Below are positions 25,446 through 34,957 of a stretch of DNA of 45,072 bases, piece by piece. Made by a program: the position numbers and the translations under genes. A model generated the notes under the pieces. That model was not told the DNA's origin. It was given only the letters and a program-made list of their open reading frames with translations, and searched no databases. This DNA is from an uncultured Prevotellaceae bacterium (GTDB lineage Bacteria; Bacteroidota; Bacteroidia; Bacteroidales; Bacteroidaceae): the NCBI GenBank assembly GCA_902784065.1, contig CACZTJ010000005.1:1-45072 (forward strand), read 5' to 3'. Position 1 is the first letter of the stretch. The number at the start of each line of letters is the position of its first letter.

Positions 25446-28400
25446 TGGAAACGTTGTCTGGTTCTCTCCTCTAACGTCTGGAAAATGACAAAGAGAACTG
25501 GCACGATGAAAAGCAACGCAATAGTACCGATTACCATACCGCCAATGGTGCCTACGCCGAGTGAGTGATTACCATTGGCACCAACACCTGTGGCAAGGGC
25601 AAGTGGCAGCAGACCAAATACCATTGTCATTGAAGTCATGAGAATAGGACGCAGACGGACGGCAGCAGCATCCAAAGCTGCCTCTACGAGACCTAACCCC
25701 TGGCGACGGCGCGTACTGGCATATTCTGTCAGCAGGATGGCTGTTTTCGAAAGCAGTCCGATAAGCATAATCAAACCCGTTTGCATATAGATATTATTCT
25801 CAAGTCCCCACAGATGGGCAAACAGGAACGAGCCTGCCAATCCGAATGGCACACTTAAGATGACAGCGAGTGGGATAAACAGGCTCTCATAAAGTGCGCA
25901 CAGAATCAGGTAGATAAAGATGATACAGATGATGAATACCAACGTAGTGGTGTTCTGAGCTGAAGCTTCCTCACGCGTCATACCACCAAACTCGTAACCA
26001 TACCCCTCAGGCAACACCTCAGCAGCCACCTCCCGGATCGCGTTAATAGCCTGTCCGCTACTATAGCCTTCTGCAGCGGTTCCACCCACTTGGATACTTG
26101 GGAAAAGATTAAAACGCGACAAGGTTTCTGAACCATACACACGCGTCAAAGTAAGATACTGTCCGATAGGTGACATCTCACCTTTGTTGGTCTTCACAAA
26201 GATATTATTCAGCGACTCCGTATCAAGACGATACTCTGGTGAGGCCTGTACCATCACACGATAGAGCTTGGTAAAGCGCACGAAGTTGGAGGCATACGTA
26301 CCACCAATATATCCACTGAGGGCTCCAAGTACATCGCTTGGCGATACACCGCGCCGTTTACACAAAGCGGCATCCACATCCACACGATACTGCGGATACT
26401 TCAGAGAGAAGTTGGTATAGGCTCGACTGATCTCCGGACGTTCATTCAGGGCAGCTATCATACGGTTTGTATAGCCCATCAACTCATCAATGGTACCACC
26501 ATGCTTGTCCTGTATGTGTAATTCAAAACCATTGATACGACCAAAACCTGGCAGCATATTCTGGGTGTTCACCTGAATCTTGGCATTGGCAATATCTGCC
26601 GTACGACGATAGATCTCATCCACGACACTCTGCACGTCGTCGCCTTTCGCTGTACGCTCGTCCCACATCTTCAGCTTCAACGTGAAATTACCATTCGACG
26701 ATGATTGCTCAAAGTTGTTGCTATTACCTGCAATGAGGGAATAGATACGCAACTGAGACAAATCCTTGATACGTGCCTCCACCTCTTTTAATATACCATA
26801 GGTCTGCTGCAGACTACTACCTGGTGAGGCCTGCACATTAATAAATACGGTACCCATATCCTCATTGGGTACAAGACCGGTCCTCATCGTACGCATCATC
26901 CAGCCGAGAGCTATCATAGCTGCCACAACAAGGACAGCTGCCAGCGTTTTGCGACGCATAAAACCTGTAACCACATGCTTGTATCGCCATGACAGCGATG
27001 CAAAGACGGCGTTAAAACGAGCATGGAAACGTGTAGGTGGCTTGTCGTGCATGATAATGGCACTCAGAGCTGGTGAGAGTGTTAGTGCATTAAATAATGA
27101 GATAGCTACTGCAATCGCCATCGTGACACCAAACTGCGTATAGAAAGTTCCTGTAACACCACCGATGAAGCAGACAGGCACAAACACTACCATAAACACC
27201 AGCGTGGTAGTAATGAGGGCTGAGGTAATTTTATGCATCGCCTCCTCAGTCATCTGCTTCGCATCGTCTGTACCATCCTTATTCTCAAGTCTTGCCTGTA
27301 CGGCTTCAACGACAACGATAGCATCATCTACAACCGTTCCAATCACCAGCACAAGGGCAAATAGCGTCAGCATGTTCAATGAGAAGCCGATAGCATAGAT
27401 CACAGCCAATGTAGCTATCAGCGATACGATAATAGCGATAGCGGGAATAATGGTGGCACGCCAACTGCCCAAGAAGAGCCACACCACAAGAATCACCAAT
27501 ACCAAGGCTTCGAGCAGCGTCTCCACCACACTGGCAATTGACGCATCCAAGAAGTCTTTTTTCGACTCCAGATCCTCAATCACGATATCAGGAGGCAACG
27601 ACTTTCGTATATCCTCTATCTCACGGTCTATCTGTTTGATAATCTCATTGGCATTCGACCCTGCCACCTGATTGATACTGATATTGATACCAGGACTGCC
27701 GTTGGTCTCACCGATGATGTTATAGTTCTGCGAACCCAACTCTACCCTGGCGATATCGCCTACCCGCAACACATCGCCATCAGGCAACGAACGGATCACA
27801 AGATTCTCGTATTCCTGCTCTTTCTCGTAGCGTCCACGATATTTCAGCACGTACTGAAAGGTATTCTGACTCTCGGCGCCAAGCGTACCCGTAGCTACCT
27901 CTACGTTCTGTTCGTTCAGCACCTGAGTGATATCCGCTGGTGTCAGGTCGTAACGAGCCATCTTCAGCGGGTCAAGCCAGATACGCATCGAGTAGTCGGC
28001 ACCCATCACATTCACCTCTCCCACTCCAGGGATTCGGCTCAGGCGAGGCTCAATATTAATCTTCGTATAGTTAGCTAGGAAAGAACGGTCAAAAGTGCTA
28101 TCCGGACTATAGACTGCGATCTGCTTAATGTTCGAGGTCTGTCGTTTGCGAACCGTCAATCCGCTCTTCACCACATCACTCGGAAGTCTTCCCTGAACGG
28201 TGGCAGCACGGTTCTGAACATTCACCATCGCCATATCGGGGTTAGTACCCTGACGGAAGAACACACCAATAGAAGCCGTACCATTGTTAGAAGCCGACGA
28301 GGTCATATACATCATACCCTCCACACCATTAATGGCTTCCTCCAGAGGCACTACCACACTTTTCTGCACCGTCTCGGCATTAGCACCCGTATAAGATGCC

Positions 28401-28540
28401 ATCACTCGAACGGTGGGCGGCGCTATCTCAGGAAACTGATCGAGGGCAAGCTGACTCAGTCCGATGATACCCACCAGCACCATCAGCACCGAAATAACGC
28501 CAGATAAGATCGGTCTGTCTATGAATGTCCTAACGTTCAT
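25442..28540 (-). CDS. RND multidrug efflux permease (AcrB/MexB type)
   Basis: A 1032-residue inner-membrane proton-driven exporter of the HAE1 branch. It has the standard 12-helix plan: a first helix at about 10-28, a large periplasmic porter domain, helices 2-6 (FALVLVIGTVVDDAIVVVEA contains the paired Asp of proton relay), a second porter domain, and helices 7-12 with MLIGLLSKTAILLTEYA. The N terminus is MNVRTFIDRPILSGVISVLM, typical for Bacteroidota. It overlaps the stop of its fusion protein gene by 4 bp. No outer-membrane TolC-type factor follows, so one must be supplied from elsewhere. Confidence 0.96.
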   Translation of the reverse strand: MNVRTFIDRPILSGVISVLMVLVGIIGLSQLALDQFPEIAPPTVRVMASYTGANAETVQKSVVVPLEEAINGVEGMMYMTSSASNNGTASIGVFFRQGTNPDMAMVNVQNRAATVQGRLPSDVVKSGLTVRKRQTSNIKQIAVYSPDSTFDRSFLANYTKINIEPRLSRIPGVGEVNVMGADYSMRIWLDPLKMARYDLTPADITQVLNEQNVEVATGTLGAESQNTFQYVLKYRGRYEKEQEYENLVIRSLPDGDVLRVGDIARVELGSQNYNIIGETNGSPGINISINQVAGSNANEIIKQIDREIEDIRKSLPPDIVIEDLESKKDFLDASIASVVETLLEALVLVILVVWLFLGSWRATIIPAIAIIVSLIATLAVIYAIGFSLNMLTLFALVLVIGTVVDDAIVVVEAVQARLENKDGTDDAKQMTEEAMHKITSALITTTLVFMVVFVPVCFIGGVTGTFYTQFGVTMAIAVAISLFNALTLSPALSAIIMHDKPPTRFHARFNAVFASLSWRYKHVVTGFMRRKTLAAVLVVAAMIALGWMMRTMRTGLVPNEDMGTVFINVQASPGSSLQQTYGILKEVEARIKDLSQLRIYSLIAGNSNNFEQSSSNGNFTLKLKMWDERTAKGDDVQSVVDEIYRRTADIANAKIQVNTQNMLPGFGRINGFELHIQDKHGGTIDELMGYTNRMIAALNERPEISRAYTNFSLKYPQYRVDVDAALCKRRGVSPSDVLGALSGYIGGTYASNFVRFTKLYRVMVQASPEYRLDTESLNNIFVKTNKGEMSPIGQYLTLTRVYGSETLSRFNLFPSIQVGGTAAEGYSSGQAINAIREVAAEVLPEGYGYEFGGMTREEASAQNTTTLVFIICIIFIYLILCALYESLFIPLAVILSVPFGLAGSFLFAHLWGLENNIYMQTGLIMLIGLLSKTAILLTEYASTRRRQGLGLVEAALDAAAVRLRPILMTSMTMVFGLLPLALATGVGANGNHSLGVGTIGGMVIGTIALLFIVPVLFVIFQTLEERTRQRFH

Positions 28541-29658
28541 CTCTCTTTACTTTTCACATCGACTCCATCTCTGAGCAGACCGGAACCTTCGGCGATAATC
28601 GTATCACCGACGTTGATGCCCTTCTCTACGATATAATTCTTTCCGTTGTGCTGCGGAAACAGCTTCACAGGGGTAGCCACCGTCTTACCGTTGACAACGC
28701 GATAGACGAACGAGCGGTTCTGCAACTCATAAGTGGCTTCCTGTGGAATGACGATGCAGTCTGTAAGACGGGTCGGAACGATGACTGTCGCACTACCGCC
28801 ATGATGCAGCAAACCACTGGCATTGGGGAAGGTAGCACGCAGTGTCACGGCTCCTGTCTGCGTATCAATCGTACCACTCACGGCACTGATATGTCCTTTC
28901 TGATCGTATTTCTGCCCGTTGTTCAGACGAAGCCCCACTTCAGGCGCCTTATTGATAAACTCACTGATAGAGCCGTATTGCGATACCAAGTCGAGTGCAT
29001 GATTCTCACTGATACTGAAGTAGATATACATCTCGGAATCGTCGGCAACAGTCACCAGCGGTTCATCAATACTACTGCTAACAAGAGAACCCACATGCCA
29101 AGGAATCATTGATGCCACACCGCTTACCGGACTCTTTACCTCTGTATAGCTCAGGTTATTACGGGCATTCACCTCCTGAGCCTTTGCCTGAGCCAGGGCA
29201 GCCTCAGCCTCCAACCAGGCATTACGCATCGTCTTTACCGACACTTCACCCACGACATCATTTCGTTTCAACAACTCCTCGTTCTCGTAGTTCATACGTG
29301 CCGTTGCCAAACGGGCCTCCGCACTCTTCCGGTTGGCGATGGCCATCTCCAAGGCAGCACGATAAGGCACCTGGTCTATGATAAATAAGGTCTGCCCCTT
29401 GCGAACAGCCTGCCCCTCTCCTGTCAGGATTTGCGTGATACAGCCCGACACCTGCGGACGTACCTCTACGATCTGCTTACCTGTCATTCGGGCACTATAC
29501 TGGCGTTCAAGCGTCATATCCCTCTTACTCACCACCATCGTTTTGTATTGAGCAGCGTCTTGCCTCTTCTGCTTCTTATCACCACACGACAACAAGACCA
29601 ACAGCACTGCAAGACATACAGCTGGCAAGGGTTTAATTTGAGTTATTCTCAGCGACAT
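28537..29658 (-). CDS. RND efflux periplasmic adaptor (membrane fusion) lipoprotein
   Basis: A 373-residue AcrA/MexA-type adaptor. The N terminus has a lipoprotein signal with lipobox VLLSCGDK, then a hairpin and lipoyl-type domain (VRPQVSGCITQILTGEGQAVRKG), an alpha-helical hairpin (about 90-150) and beta-barrel/membrane-proximal domains ending LLRDGVDVKSKER. ATG 29658 is used; an in-frame start at 29721 would lie upstream of the likely -7 box (TAAATTTG on the minus strand, 29705-29698) and put 21 odd residues before the signal. It is the first gene of a two-gene efflux operon. Confidence 0.94.
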   Translation of the reverse strand: MSLRITQIKPLPAVCLAVLLVLLSCGDKKQKRQDAAQYKTMVVSKRDMTLERQYSARMTGKQIVEVRPQVSGCITQILTGEGQAVRKGQTLFIIDQVPYRAALEMAIANRKSAEARLATARMNYENEELLKRNDVVGEVSVKTMRNAWLEAEAALAQAKAQEVNARNNLSYTEVKSPVSGVASMIPWHVGSLVSSSIDEPLVTVADDSEMYIYFSISENHALDLVSQYGSISEFINKAPEVGLRLNNGQKYDQKGHISAVSGTIDTQTGAVTLRATFPNASGLLHHGGSATVIVPTRLTDCIVIPQEATYELQNRSFVYRVVNGKTVATPVKLFPQHNGKNYIVEKGINVGDTIIAEGSGLLRDGVDVKSKER

Positions 29659-29831
29659 AAGTTCGTTGTTTAGTTGGGTTACGTCTGTATTTGTGTGCAA
29701 ATTTAGCGAAAAAATCATCAATAATTTGCCATTTAACTATTTTTATCAGAGAGGTAACGCTATTTATCTCAGATTTTCCGTATTTTTGCAAAGACATTAA
29801 TCGAAACCTATTTAATTAACCAAGTACAATT

Positions 29832-31295
29832 ATGAAGAGTAGAACAAAATTTCTCGTGATGGCTATGGTAGCCATGTTCGCATTCAGCACACCAGCTGAT
29901 GCACAGTGGGGCGGTTTATTAAACAAAGCCCGTAAAGCCGTTGGTATCAAAACCAAGCAAGAAAAGGCGATTGATGAGCAGAAGCGTAAGCAGGACTCTA
30001 TCCAGGCAGCTATCAAGAGCATCACGCCTACCATTCCCCAACCAGCCGAGAGTGGCGCCCTCATTGCCATCAGGTGGGATAAAACCAAGATCGGTACTTG
30101 GGATCCCGTGAAGCTGGAGATCACATTCAACAAGACTTACGAAGATGGCGAGTTTGCAGGTCAGAAGGTGAGCTACAAACTCGATCCTAATACAGGTAAA
30201 TGGACCAGTAAGAAGGGTTCTGATGTGGGCTCTATCAGCAATGACGGTACCATCGAGTCACCCAATCTGGGCACCCTCAAGTTTGATCCCGAGAAGTGCA
30301 CAGTATCGTATGAAGGTACGATCATCGGCAAGGCAAACCTGAAGAATGCCTATATTTTCGACAAAGAGATTGGAGGATTCGAAGGTCATGTCAGTCCGTT
30401 GCTCGTAGCTTACACCTTTATTGGAGCATTAGTCTCTAAAGATCAGGTTCTCAAGTGGAAAGAAGAAAAAGAACAACGCGCGAAAGCTGCTGCTGAGCGT
30501 GCCGAGAAAGAGCGCCAGGAGCGCATCGCACGCGAGGAAGCACTGAAGAAGGAATGGGCTTCTCTGAACATGGAGATTACAACCAGCACTGGCTCTACGC
30601 TCGGTTACATCCGCACCAACGGTGTGGTTGAAAACAGTACTCACTCTACCATCGGTTACATCAAGACCAGCGGCGAGGTAGAAGGCAGCACCCACTCCAC
30701 CATCGGATATATCAGAAGCAACGGTGAGATCGAAAACAGCAGTCACTCCACGATCGGTTACTATCGCAATGGCTGTTTCGAAGACTGGCGTCATAGCACC
30801 GTAGGCTATTTCCGCAATGGTGATGTAGAAGGCAGTACCCACTCCACCATCGGAAAGATTCGTGGTGGCAGCAACAGCACCGCAGTAGCCGCAGCCGTCT
30901 ATTTCTTCTTCTTCAAAGACAAGATTCAGAGCAACACCATCAGCAGTAGTGGTCGCGATGCAGCACTCTACTACAACGGCAGCCAATTCGGAGAGATTCG
31001 CTCCAACGGCGACGTATATATCCGTGGCAGCAGGAAGGGAGAGTTGCGCTCTAATGGCGACATCTACGTCAACGGCAGCAGAGTCGGAGAGATTCGCTCA
31101 GGTGGCGATATCTATAAGAATGGCAGTCGTGTGGGTGAGGTTCGCTCTAACGGTGATGTTTACGAGAACGGCAGTCGTGTGGGTGAGGTTCGCTCGAATG
31201 GCGACGTCTATAAAAACGGTAGCCGCATCGGTGAGGTACGCAATATGGGCGATCCCAAGAAGGCAGCCGTGCTCTATTTCTTCGGATTCTTCTAA
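29832..31295 (+). CDS. Secreted protein with two tandem-repeat arrays, unknown function
   Basis: A 487-residue protein with a signal peptide (about 1-24, ending ADA). Residues 75-200 form a non-repetitive domain, and 203-243 form a highly charged coiled coil. Array A (about 254-342) has five units of 16-17 residues around HSTIGYIRSNGEIENSS. Array B (387-470) has six units of exactly 16 residues around GEVRSNGDVYENGSRV. Each array is followed by a similar aromatic cap: AVAAAVYFFFF (351-361) and KAAVLYFFGFF (477-487, the C terminus). The repeats look like a beta-solenoid. It is the first gene of the plus-strand run to 37853, and a weak -7 box TATTTTTG lies at 29781-29788. I recognise no family. 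Confidence 0.82.
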   Translation: MKSRTKFLVMAMVAMFAFSTPADAQWGGLLNKARKAVGIKTKQEKAIDEQKRKQDSIQAAIKSITPTIPQPAESGALIAIRWDKTKIGTWDPVKLEITFNKTYEDGEFAGQKVSYKLDPNTGKWTSKKGSDVGSISNDGTIESPNLGTLKFDPEKCTVSYEGTIIGKANLKNAYIFDKEIGGFEGHVSPLLVAYTFIGALVSKDQVLKWKEEKEQRAKAAAERAEKERQERIAREEALKKEWASLNMEITTSTGSTLGYIRTNGVVENSTHSTIGYIKTSGEVEGSTHSTIGYIRSNGEIENSSHSTIGYYRNGCFEDWRHSTVGYFRNGDVEGSTHSTIGKIRGGSNSTAVAAAVYFFFFKDKIQSNTISSSGRDAALYYNGSQFGEIRSNGDVYIRGSRKGELRSNGDIYVNGSRVGEIRSGGDIYKNGSRVGEVRSNGDVYENGSRVGEVRSNGDVYKNGSRIGEVRNMGDPKKAAVLYFFGFF

Positions 31296-31309
31296 GTAAA
31301 ATTTAAAAA

Positions 31310-32245
31310 GTGAAGACACTCTGTCAATACATATCAAAATATATGGGAATACTGGTGCTTTTAGCAGCTGTGCTGGCACTGGTATTCCCTGATTCATTGC
31401 GACAAATTCGCCCGACGGTTATCAATTATCTGTTGGGAGTGGTGATGTTCGGCATGGGCCTGACACTCAACCTGCAGGATTTCAAGATCGTATTCAGCCG
31501 CCCGAAAGATGTTATCATAGGTTGTCTGGCACAGTTTACAATCATGCCGCTGCTGGCTTGGATACTGGCACGCCTCTTCTCACTCGACGAGGCCCTGGCG
31601 CTTGGCGTGGTGCTGGTAGGCTGTTGCCCTGGCGGTACTGCCTCAAATGTCATCACCTACCTGGCAAAAGGCGATCTGGCGCTTTCCGTTGGAATGACGG
31701 GTGTCTCTACCCTCTTCGCCCCGTTCCTCACACCTTTGCTCACCTGGGCTTTGGCGGGCAAGAGTGTCAATGTCGATGTGGTAGGTATGCTGCTGAGCAT
31801 CCTCTGGGTGGTTATCCTGCCTATCGTGGTAGGACTGATCGTAAAAGGGCTATGGCCTAATTTCACAAAGAAGGCTACTGACTATCTCCCAGCCTTCTCA
31901 TCAATTGCCATTGCCATGATTGTAGCTATCATCATCTCTGCGAATGCCAATAAACTGCTGGCTGGCGGATCGATCATCGTGTTGGTAGTCATCCTTCATA
32001 ACCTCTGCGGATTAAGTCTGGGCTATCTTATAGGTCGCCTTCTCGGTTTTTCAGAGGCAAAGAAGAGAGCCATCTCCATCGAGGTCGGCATGCAGAACTC
32101 AGGACTGGCAAGCAGCCTGGCAACCATCCATTTTGCCGCTTACCCGCTGGCCACCATCCCCGGGGCCATCTTCAGTGTATGGCACAACCTCTCCGGAGCA
32201 GCCGTAGCCTATCTGTATTCTAATAGATGTAAGAACGAAAAATGA
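31310..32245 (+). CDS. Bile acid:sodium symporter family (BASS) transporter
   Basis: A 311-residue membrane protein with about nine to ten hydrophobic segments in the BASS/SBF fold. GVVMFGMGLTLNLQDF, VLVGCCPGGTASNVITYLAKGD and EVGMQNSGLASSLA are the hallmark segments that form the crossover and sodium sites. Homologues move bile acids, pantoate, pyruvate or other organic anions with Na+. The start is GTG 31310, 14 bp after the repeat-protein stop; ATG 31343 is an alternative that trims 11 residues. Its stop overlaps the start of the MEMO/AMMECR1 gene by 4 bp, which suggests it moves a compound linked to that system. Confidence 0.9.
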   Translation: MKTLCQYISKYMGILVLLAAVLALVFPDSLRQIRPTVINYLLGVVMFGMGLTLNLQDFKIVFSRPKDVIIGCLAQFTIMPLLAWILARLFSLDEALALGVVLVGCCPGGTASNVITYLAKGDLALSVGMTGVSTLFAPFLTPLLTWALAGKSVNVDVVGMLLSILWVVILPIVVGLIVKGLWPNFTKKATDYLPAFSSIAIAMIVAIIISANANKLLAGGSIIVLVVILHNLCGLSLGYLIGRLLGFSEAKKRAISIEVGMQNSGLASSLATIHFAAYPLATIPGAIFSVWHNLSGAAVAYLYSNRCKNEK

Positions 32246-33693
32246 TTCGGTTAACAACGATAATTGCTTCTATCGTGATGATGAATACATGTAACGGACA
32301 GATGAAGGTGAGACCTGCGACGCAGGCGAACCGGTTTTATACAGGCGATGCCAGAGCACTGAGCGTGGAGGTGGACAGTTTCCTGGCGCTTCATGCCAAC
32401 GACCAGCAATACGAGCATGTGGCAGCCCTGATTGTGCCTCATGCGGGTTATTATTTCTCGGGCAACGTGGCGGCTGCGGCCTATCGGGCAATCCCCGACG
32501 GCAAAAAGTACAAACGGATTTTCCTGCTGGGACCGAGTCATCATGAATGGCTCGACGGGGCATCGGTAAACACAGCGTTCGACTGTTATGCTACCCCATT
32601 GGGCGAGGTGAAGGTTGACGTTGAGACCGCACAAAAACTGATAGCTGCAGATCCTGTTTTCAGCTATCAGCCCAAGGCACACGACAGAGAGCACTGTCTG
32701 GAAGTGCAGCTACCATTCTTGCAGAGGCGACTGGATGAGGTACCGCCTATCGTACCTATTATTATATCTACAAACGACTTCCTTAAGCTGAAACGGATGG
32801 CCGAGGTGCTGAAGCCGTATCTTTCGGAGGAGAACCTGTTTGTGGTAAGCAGCGATTTTTCGCATTATCCGAAATATGAGGATGCCTGCGAGGTAGATGC
32901 CAGAACGGGCAAGGCGATAGAGACTGGCGACGTGGAGCAGTTTATCGCTGTACTTGGAGAGAATGCCAGCAGTGGGGTCCGTAATCTGGCTACGAGTGCC
33001 TGTGGGGAACTGGCCATTGCCACACTGATGCTGATGATGGACGGTCAGTACGAGGTGAAGCATCTGCTGTATCAGAACTCAGGGGATATCGACAACCACG
33101 ACCCTAGCAGAGTTGTGGGCTATCATGCCTTTGCAATCGTTCGTGGCGCATCACAGACGTTTTCGTTGTCGGATAATGAGAAGCGGATGCTGAAAGAGAT
33201 TGCGCTGACGAGTATTCAGGATTCGCTTGACGGCAAACGGATAGCTGAACCCAAGGAACTGACAAAGACGCTGGAATCAAAGTGCGGTGCCTTTGTGTCG
33301 CTGCATAAACACGGACGGCTTCGCGGGTGTATCGGACACTTCGGGGAGAATGTGCCCCTGCATGAGATCGTGGCAGAGATGGCCCGTTCAGCCGCCTTTG
33401 AAGACCCACGGTTTATGCCAGTTACGAAGGAGGAACTGAACGATATCGACATCGAGATTTCTGTGCTCACACCCATGCGGCGCATCCAGAGTCTGGATGA
33501 ATTCGAGCTCCATCGTCACGGCATCTATATCCGCAAGGGCTTCCGTAGCGGCACGTTCCTGCCACAGGTAGCCGACGAGGTAAACTGGACGAAGGAGGAG
33601 TTTGTGGGTCACTGTGCACAGGATAAGGCAGGCATCGGCTGGGACGGCTGGAAGGATGCAGAGTTGTATGTGTATGAAGCAATCGTATTCTAA
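32242..33693 (+). CDS. AmmeMemoRadiSam proteins B and A fused (MEMO1 + AMMECR1)
   Basis: A 483-residue fusion. Residues about 22-305 are a MEMO domain, a relative of extradiol-dioxygenase-like proteins. The metal-site residues equivalent to those of human MEMO1 are probably H67 (VPHAGY), H100 (GPSHH) and C254 (SACGELA). Residues about 310-483 are an AMMECR1 domain with the invariant LRGCIG (360-365). The first 20 residues are hydrophobic and end NTCNGQ, like a lipoprotein signal. It overlaps the transporter by 4 bp and the radical SAM gene by 1 bp. These three domains recur together across bacteria and archaea (the AmmeMemoRadiSam system). The biochemical role is not established. Confidence 0.93.
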   Translation: MIRLTTIIASIVMMNTCNGQMKVRPATQANRFYTGDARALSVEVDSFLALHANDQQYEHVAALIVPHAGYYFSGNVAAAAYRAIPDGKKYKRIFLLGPSHHEWLDGASVNTAFDCYATPLGEVKVDVETAQKLIAADPVFSYQPKAHDREHCLEVQLPFLQRRLDEVPPIVPIIISTNDFLKLKRMAEVLKPYLSEENLFVVSSDFSHYPKYEDACEVDARTGKAIETGDVEQFIAVLGENASSGVRNLATSACGELAIATLMLMMDGQYEVKHLLYQNSGDIDNHDPSRVVGYHAFAIVRGASQTFSLSDNEKRMLKEIALTSIQDSLDGKRIAEPKELTKTLESKCGAFVSLHKHGRLRGCIGHFGENVPLHEIVAEMARSAAFEDPRFMPVTKEELNDIDIEISVLTPMRRIQSLDEFELHRHGIYIRKGFRSGTFLPQVADEVNWTKEEFVGHCAQDKAGIGWDGWKDAELYVYEAIVF

Positions 33694-34571
33694 TGGAGTG
33701 CAGCTATTATAGAACACTGGATGATGGTCGGGTGGAGTGTCAGCTCTGTCCCCATCACTGCCATATTGCGAACGGCAAGACAGGCATCTGTCGGAGTCGG
33801 CGCAACGAGGACGGTGTGCTCAGAAGCTTAGTCTATGGCAAACCCTGTTCGCTGGCCATCGACCCCATCGAGAAGAAGCCGCTTTACCATTTTCATCCTG
33901 GCACCAAGTGCCTCTCCATAGCCTGCACGGGCTGCAATTTCCGATGTCTGAACTGTCAGAACCACGAGATCTCACAGGTGTCGCCATCCGACGTGGGGCA
34001 CTATAACCTCACGCCTCAGGATGTAGTGGCGCTCTGTCGGGAGCACCACTGTCCAGGCATCGCCTATACCTACACGGAGCCGCTCACGTATCTGGAATAT
34101 ATCGTGGACACTGCACAGCTGGCACGTGAAAACGGCCTTTGGAACATTCTCGTCACGGCGGGCTATGTGTGTCAGGAGCCCCTGAACGACCTGTTGCCCT
34201 ATCTCGATGCTGCCAACATCGACCTGAAATCATTCTCAGACAGCATCTACCAACATGTGAGTGGCGGACATCTGCAACCCGTACTCGACACCATTCTGGC
34301 GATGCACGATGCAGGCGTGTGGATAGAGCTGACAAACCTCATCATCCCTGGCATCAATGACGACCTTCAGATGATTCGCCAGATGTGCCGCTGGATCGTG
34401 GATAACGGCCTTGCCGACCAGCCGCTGCACTTCAGCCGCTTCTTCCCGCGCTATCGGATGGAGAACTTTCCACCGACGCCCGTCTCCACCCTAAACGAAG
34501 CCAAGGAGATTGCACTTGAAGAAGGCATCAAGCATGTATATTTAGGAAATGTAACAACACAACGAACATAA
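33693..34571 (+). CDS. AmmeMemoRadiSam system radical SAM enzyme
   Basis: A 292-residue radical S-adenosylmethionine protein. The cluster motif is C81-NFR-C85-LN-C88 (CxxxCxxC). An N-terminal cysteine cluster precedes it (C16, C19, C23, C33), as in pyruvate formate-lyase activase-like relatives. YTYTEPLTYLEYI and NIDLKSFSD are typical of this subgroup. It starts at ATG 33693, inside the TAATG overlap with the fused MEMO/AMMECR1 gene, so translation is coupled. It presumably makes or modifies a substrate together with the A and B domains, but neither substrate nor product is known. No export signal is present, in contrast to its partner. Confidence 0.94.
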   Translation: MECSYYRTLDDGRVECQLCPHHCHIANGKTGICRSRRNEDGVLRSLVYGKPCSLAIDPIEKKPLYHFHPGTKCLSIACTGCNFRCLNCQNHEISQVSPSDVGHYNLTPQDVVALCREHHCPGIAYTYTEPLTYLEYIVDTAQLARENGLWNILVTAGYVCQEPLNDLLPYLDAANIDLKSFSDSIYQHVSGGHLQPVLDTILAMHDAGVWIELTNLIIPGINDDLQMIRQMCRWIVDNGLADQPLHFSRFFPRYRMENFPPTPVSTLNEAKEIALEEGIKHVYLGNVTTQRT

Positions 34572-34582
34572 CCAACAACAAT

Positions 34583-34957
34583 ATGGAAAAGAAAAGAACA
34601 ACTCCAGCGATGATTACAGAACTGCAGCCGAACGAGATCTTCGTGTTTGGCAGCAATCTGCAGGGAATGCACGGCGGCGGGGCGGCACTTATCGCCTACC
34701 GCAAGTTTGGGGCTATCATGGGTCAGGGCGTGGGTCTGCAAGGCCAGAGCTATGGCATTCCCACGATGCAAGGCGGCGTAGAGACCATCCGTCCGTATGT
34801 CGATGAGTTTATCACCTTCGCCAAGGAGCACCCTACCCTCACCTTCCTCGTGACCCGCATCGGCTGTGGCATCGCAGGATTCACCGATGAGGAGATCTCG
34901 CCCCTGTTCGAGAAGGCTCACGAAGTGGAGAATATCATACTGCCACCCAATTGGTAA
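34583..34957 (+). CDS. Macro-domain-like protein of unknown function
   Basis: A 124-residue protein. IFVFGSNLQGMHGGGAA and TRIGCGIAGFTDEEI resemble the nucleotide-binding loops of macro domains, which bind or hydrolyse ADP-ribose. From memory, databases place such sequences in a phage-named family ('A1S_2505'), but nothing else here is phage-like. It lies 11 bp after the radical SAM gene and shares the TAATG overlap with the next gene, so it belongs to the same transcript. ADP-ribose binding is inferred and untested. Confidence 0.75.
   Translation: MEKKRTTPAMITELQPNEIFVFGSNLQGMHGGGAALIAYRKFGAIMGQGVGLQGQSYGIPTMQGGVETIRPYVDEFITFAKEHPTLTFLVTRIGCGIAGFTDEEISPLFEKAHEVENIILPPNW

Noticed and set aside
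25442-29658. Tripartite efflux operon including an outer-membrane factor
   Set aside because: Only the permease and adaptor are present. The next gene on the left is a convergent patatin-like lipase.
30984-31243. CRISPR-like or minisatellite array with a 48-bp period
   Set aside because: The repeats are in frame within a secreted protein (16-residue units), with no constant repeat/variable spacer pattern and no cas genes nearby.
34583-34957. Prophage fragment, because related proteins carry a phage-derived family name
   Set aside because: The gene is embedded in a tightly spaced chromosomal operon and no structural, integrase or lysis gene is present. The GH25 lysozyme at 14410 is also far away and carries a MORN region.
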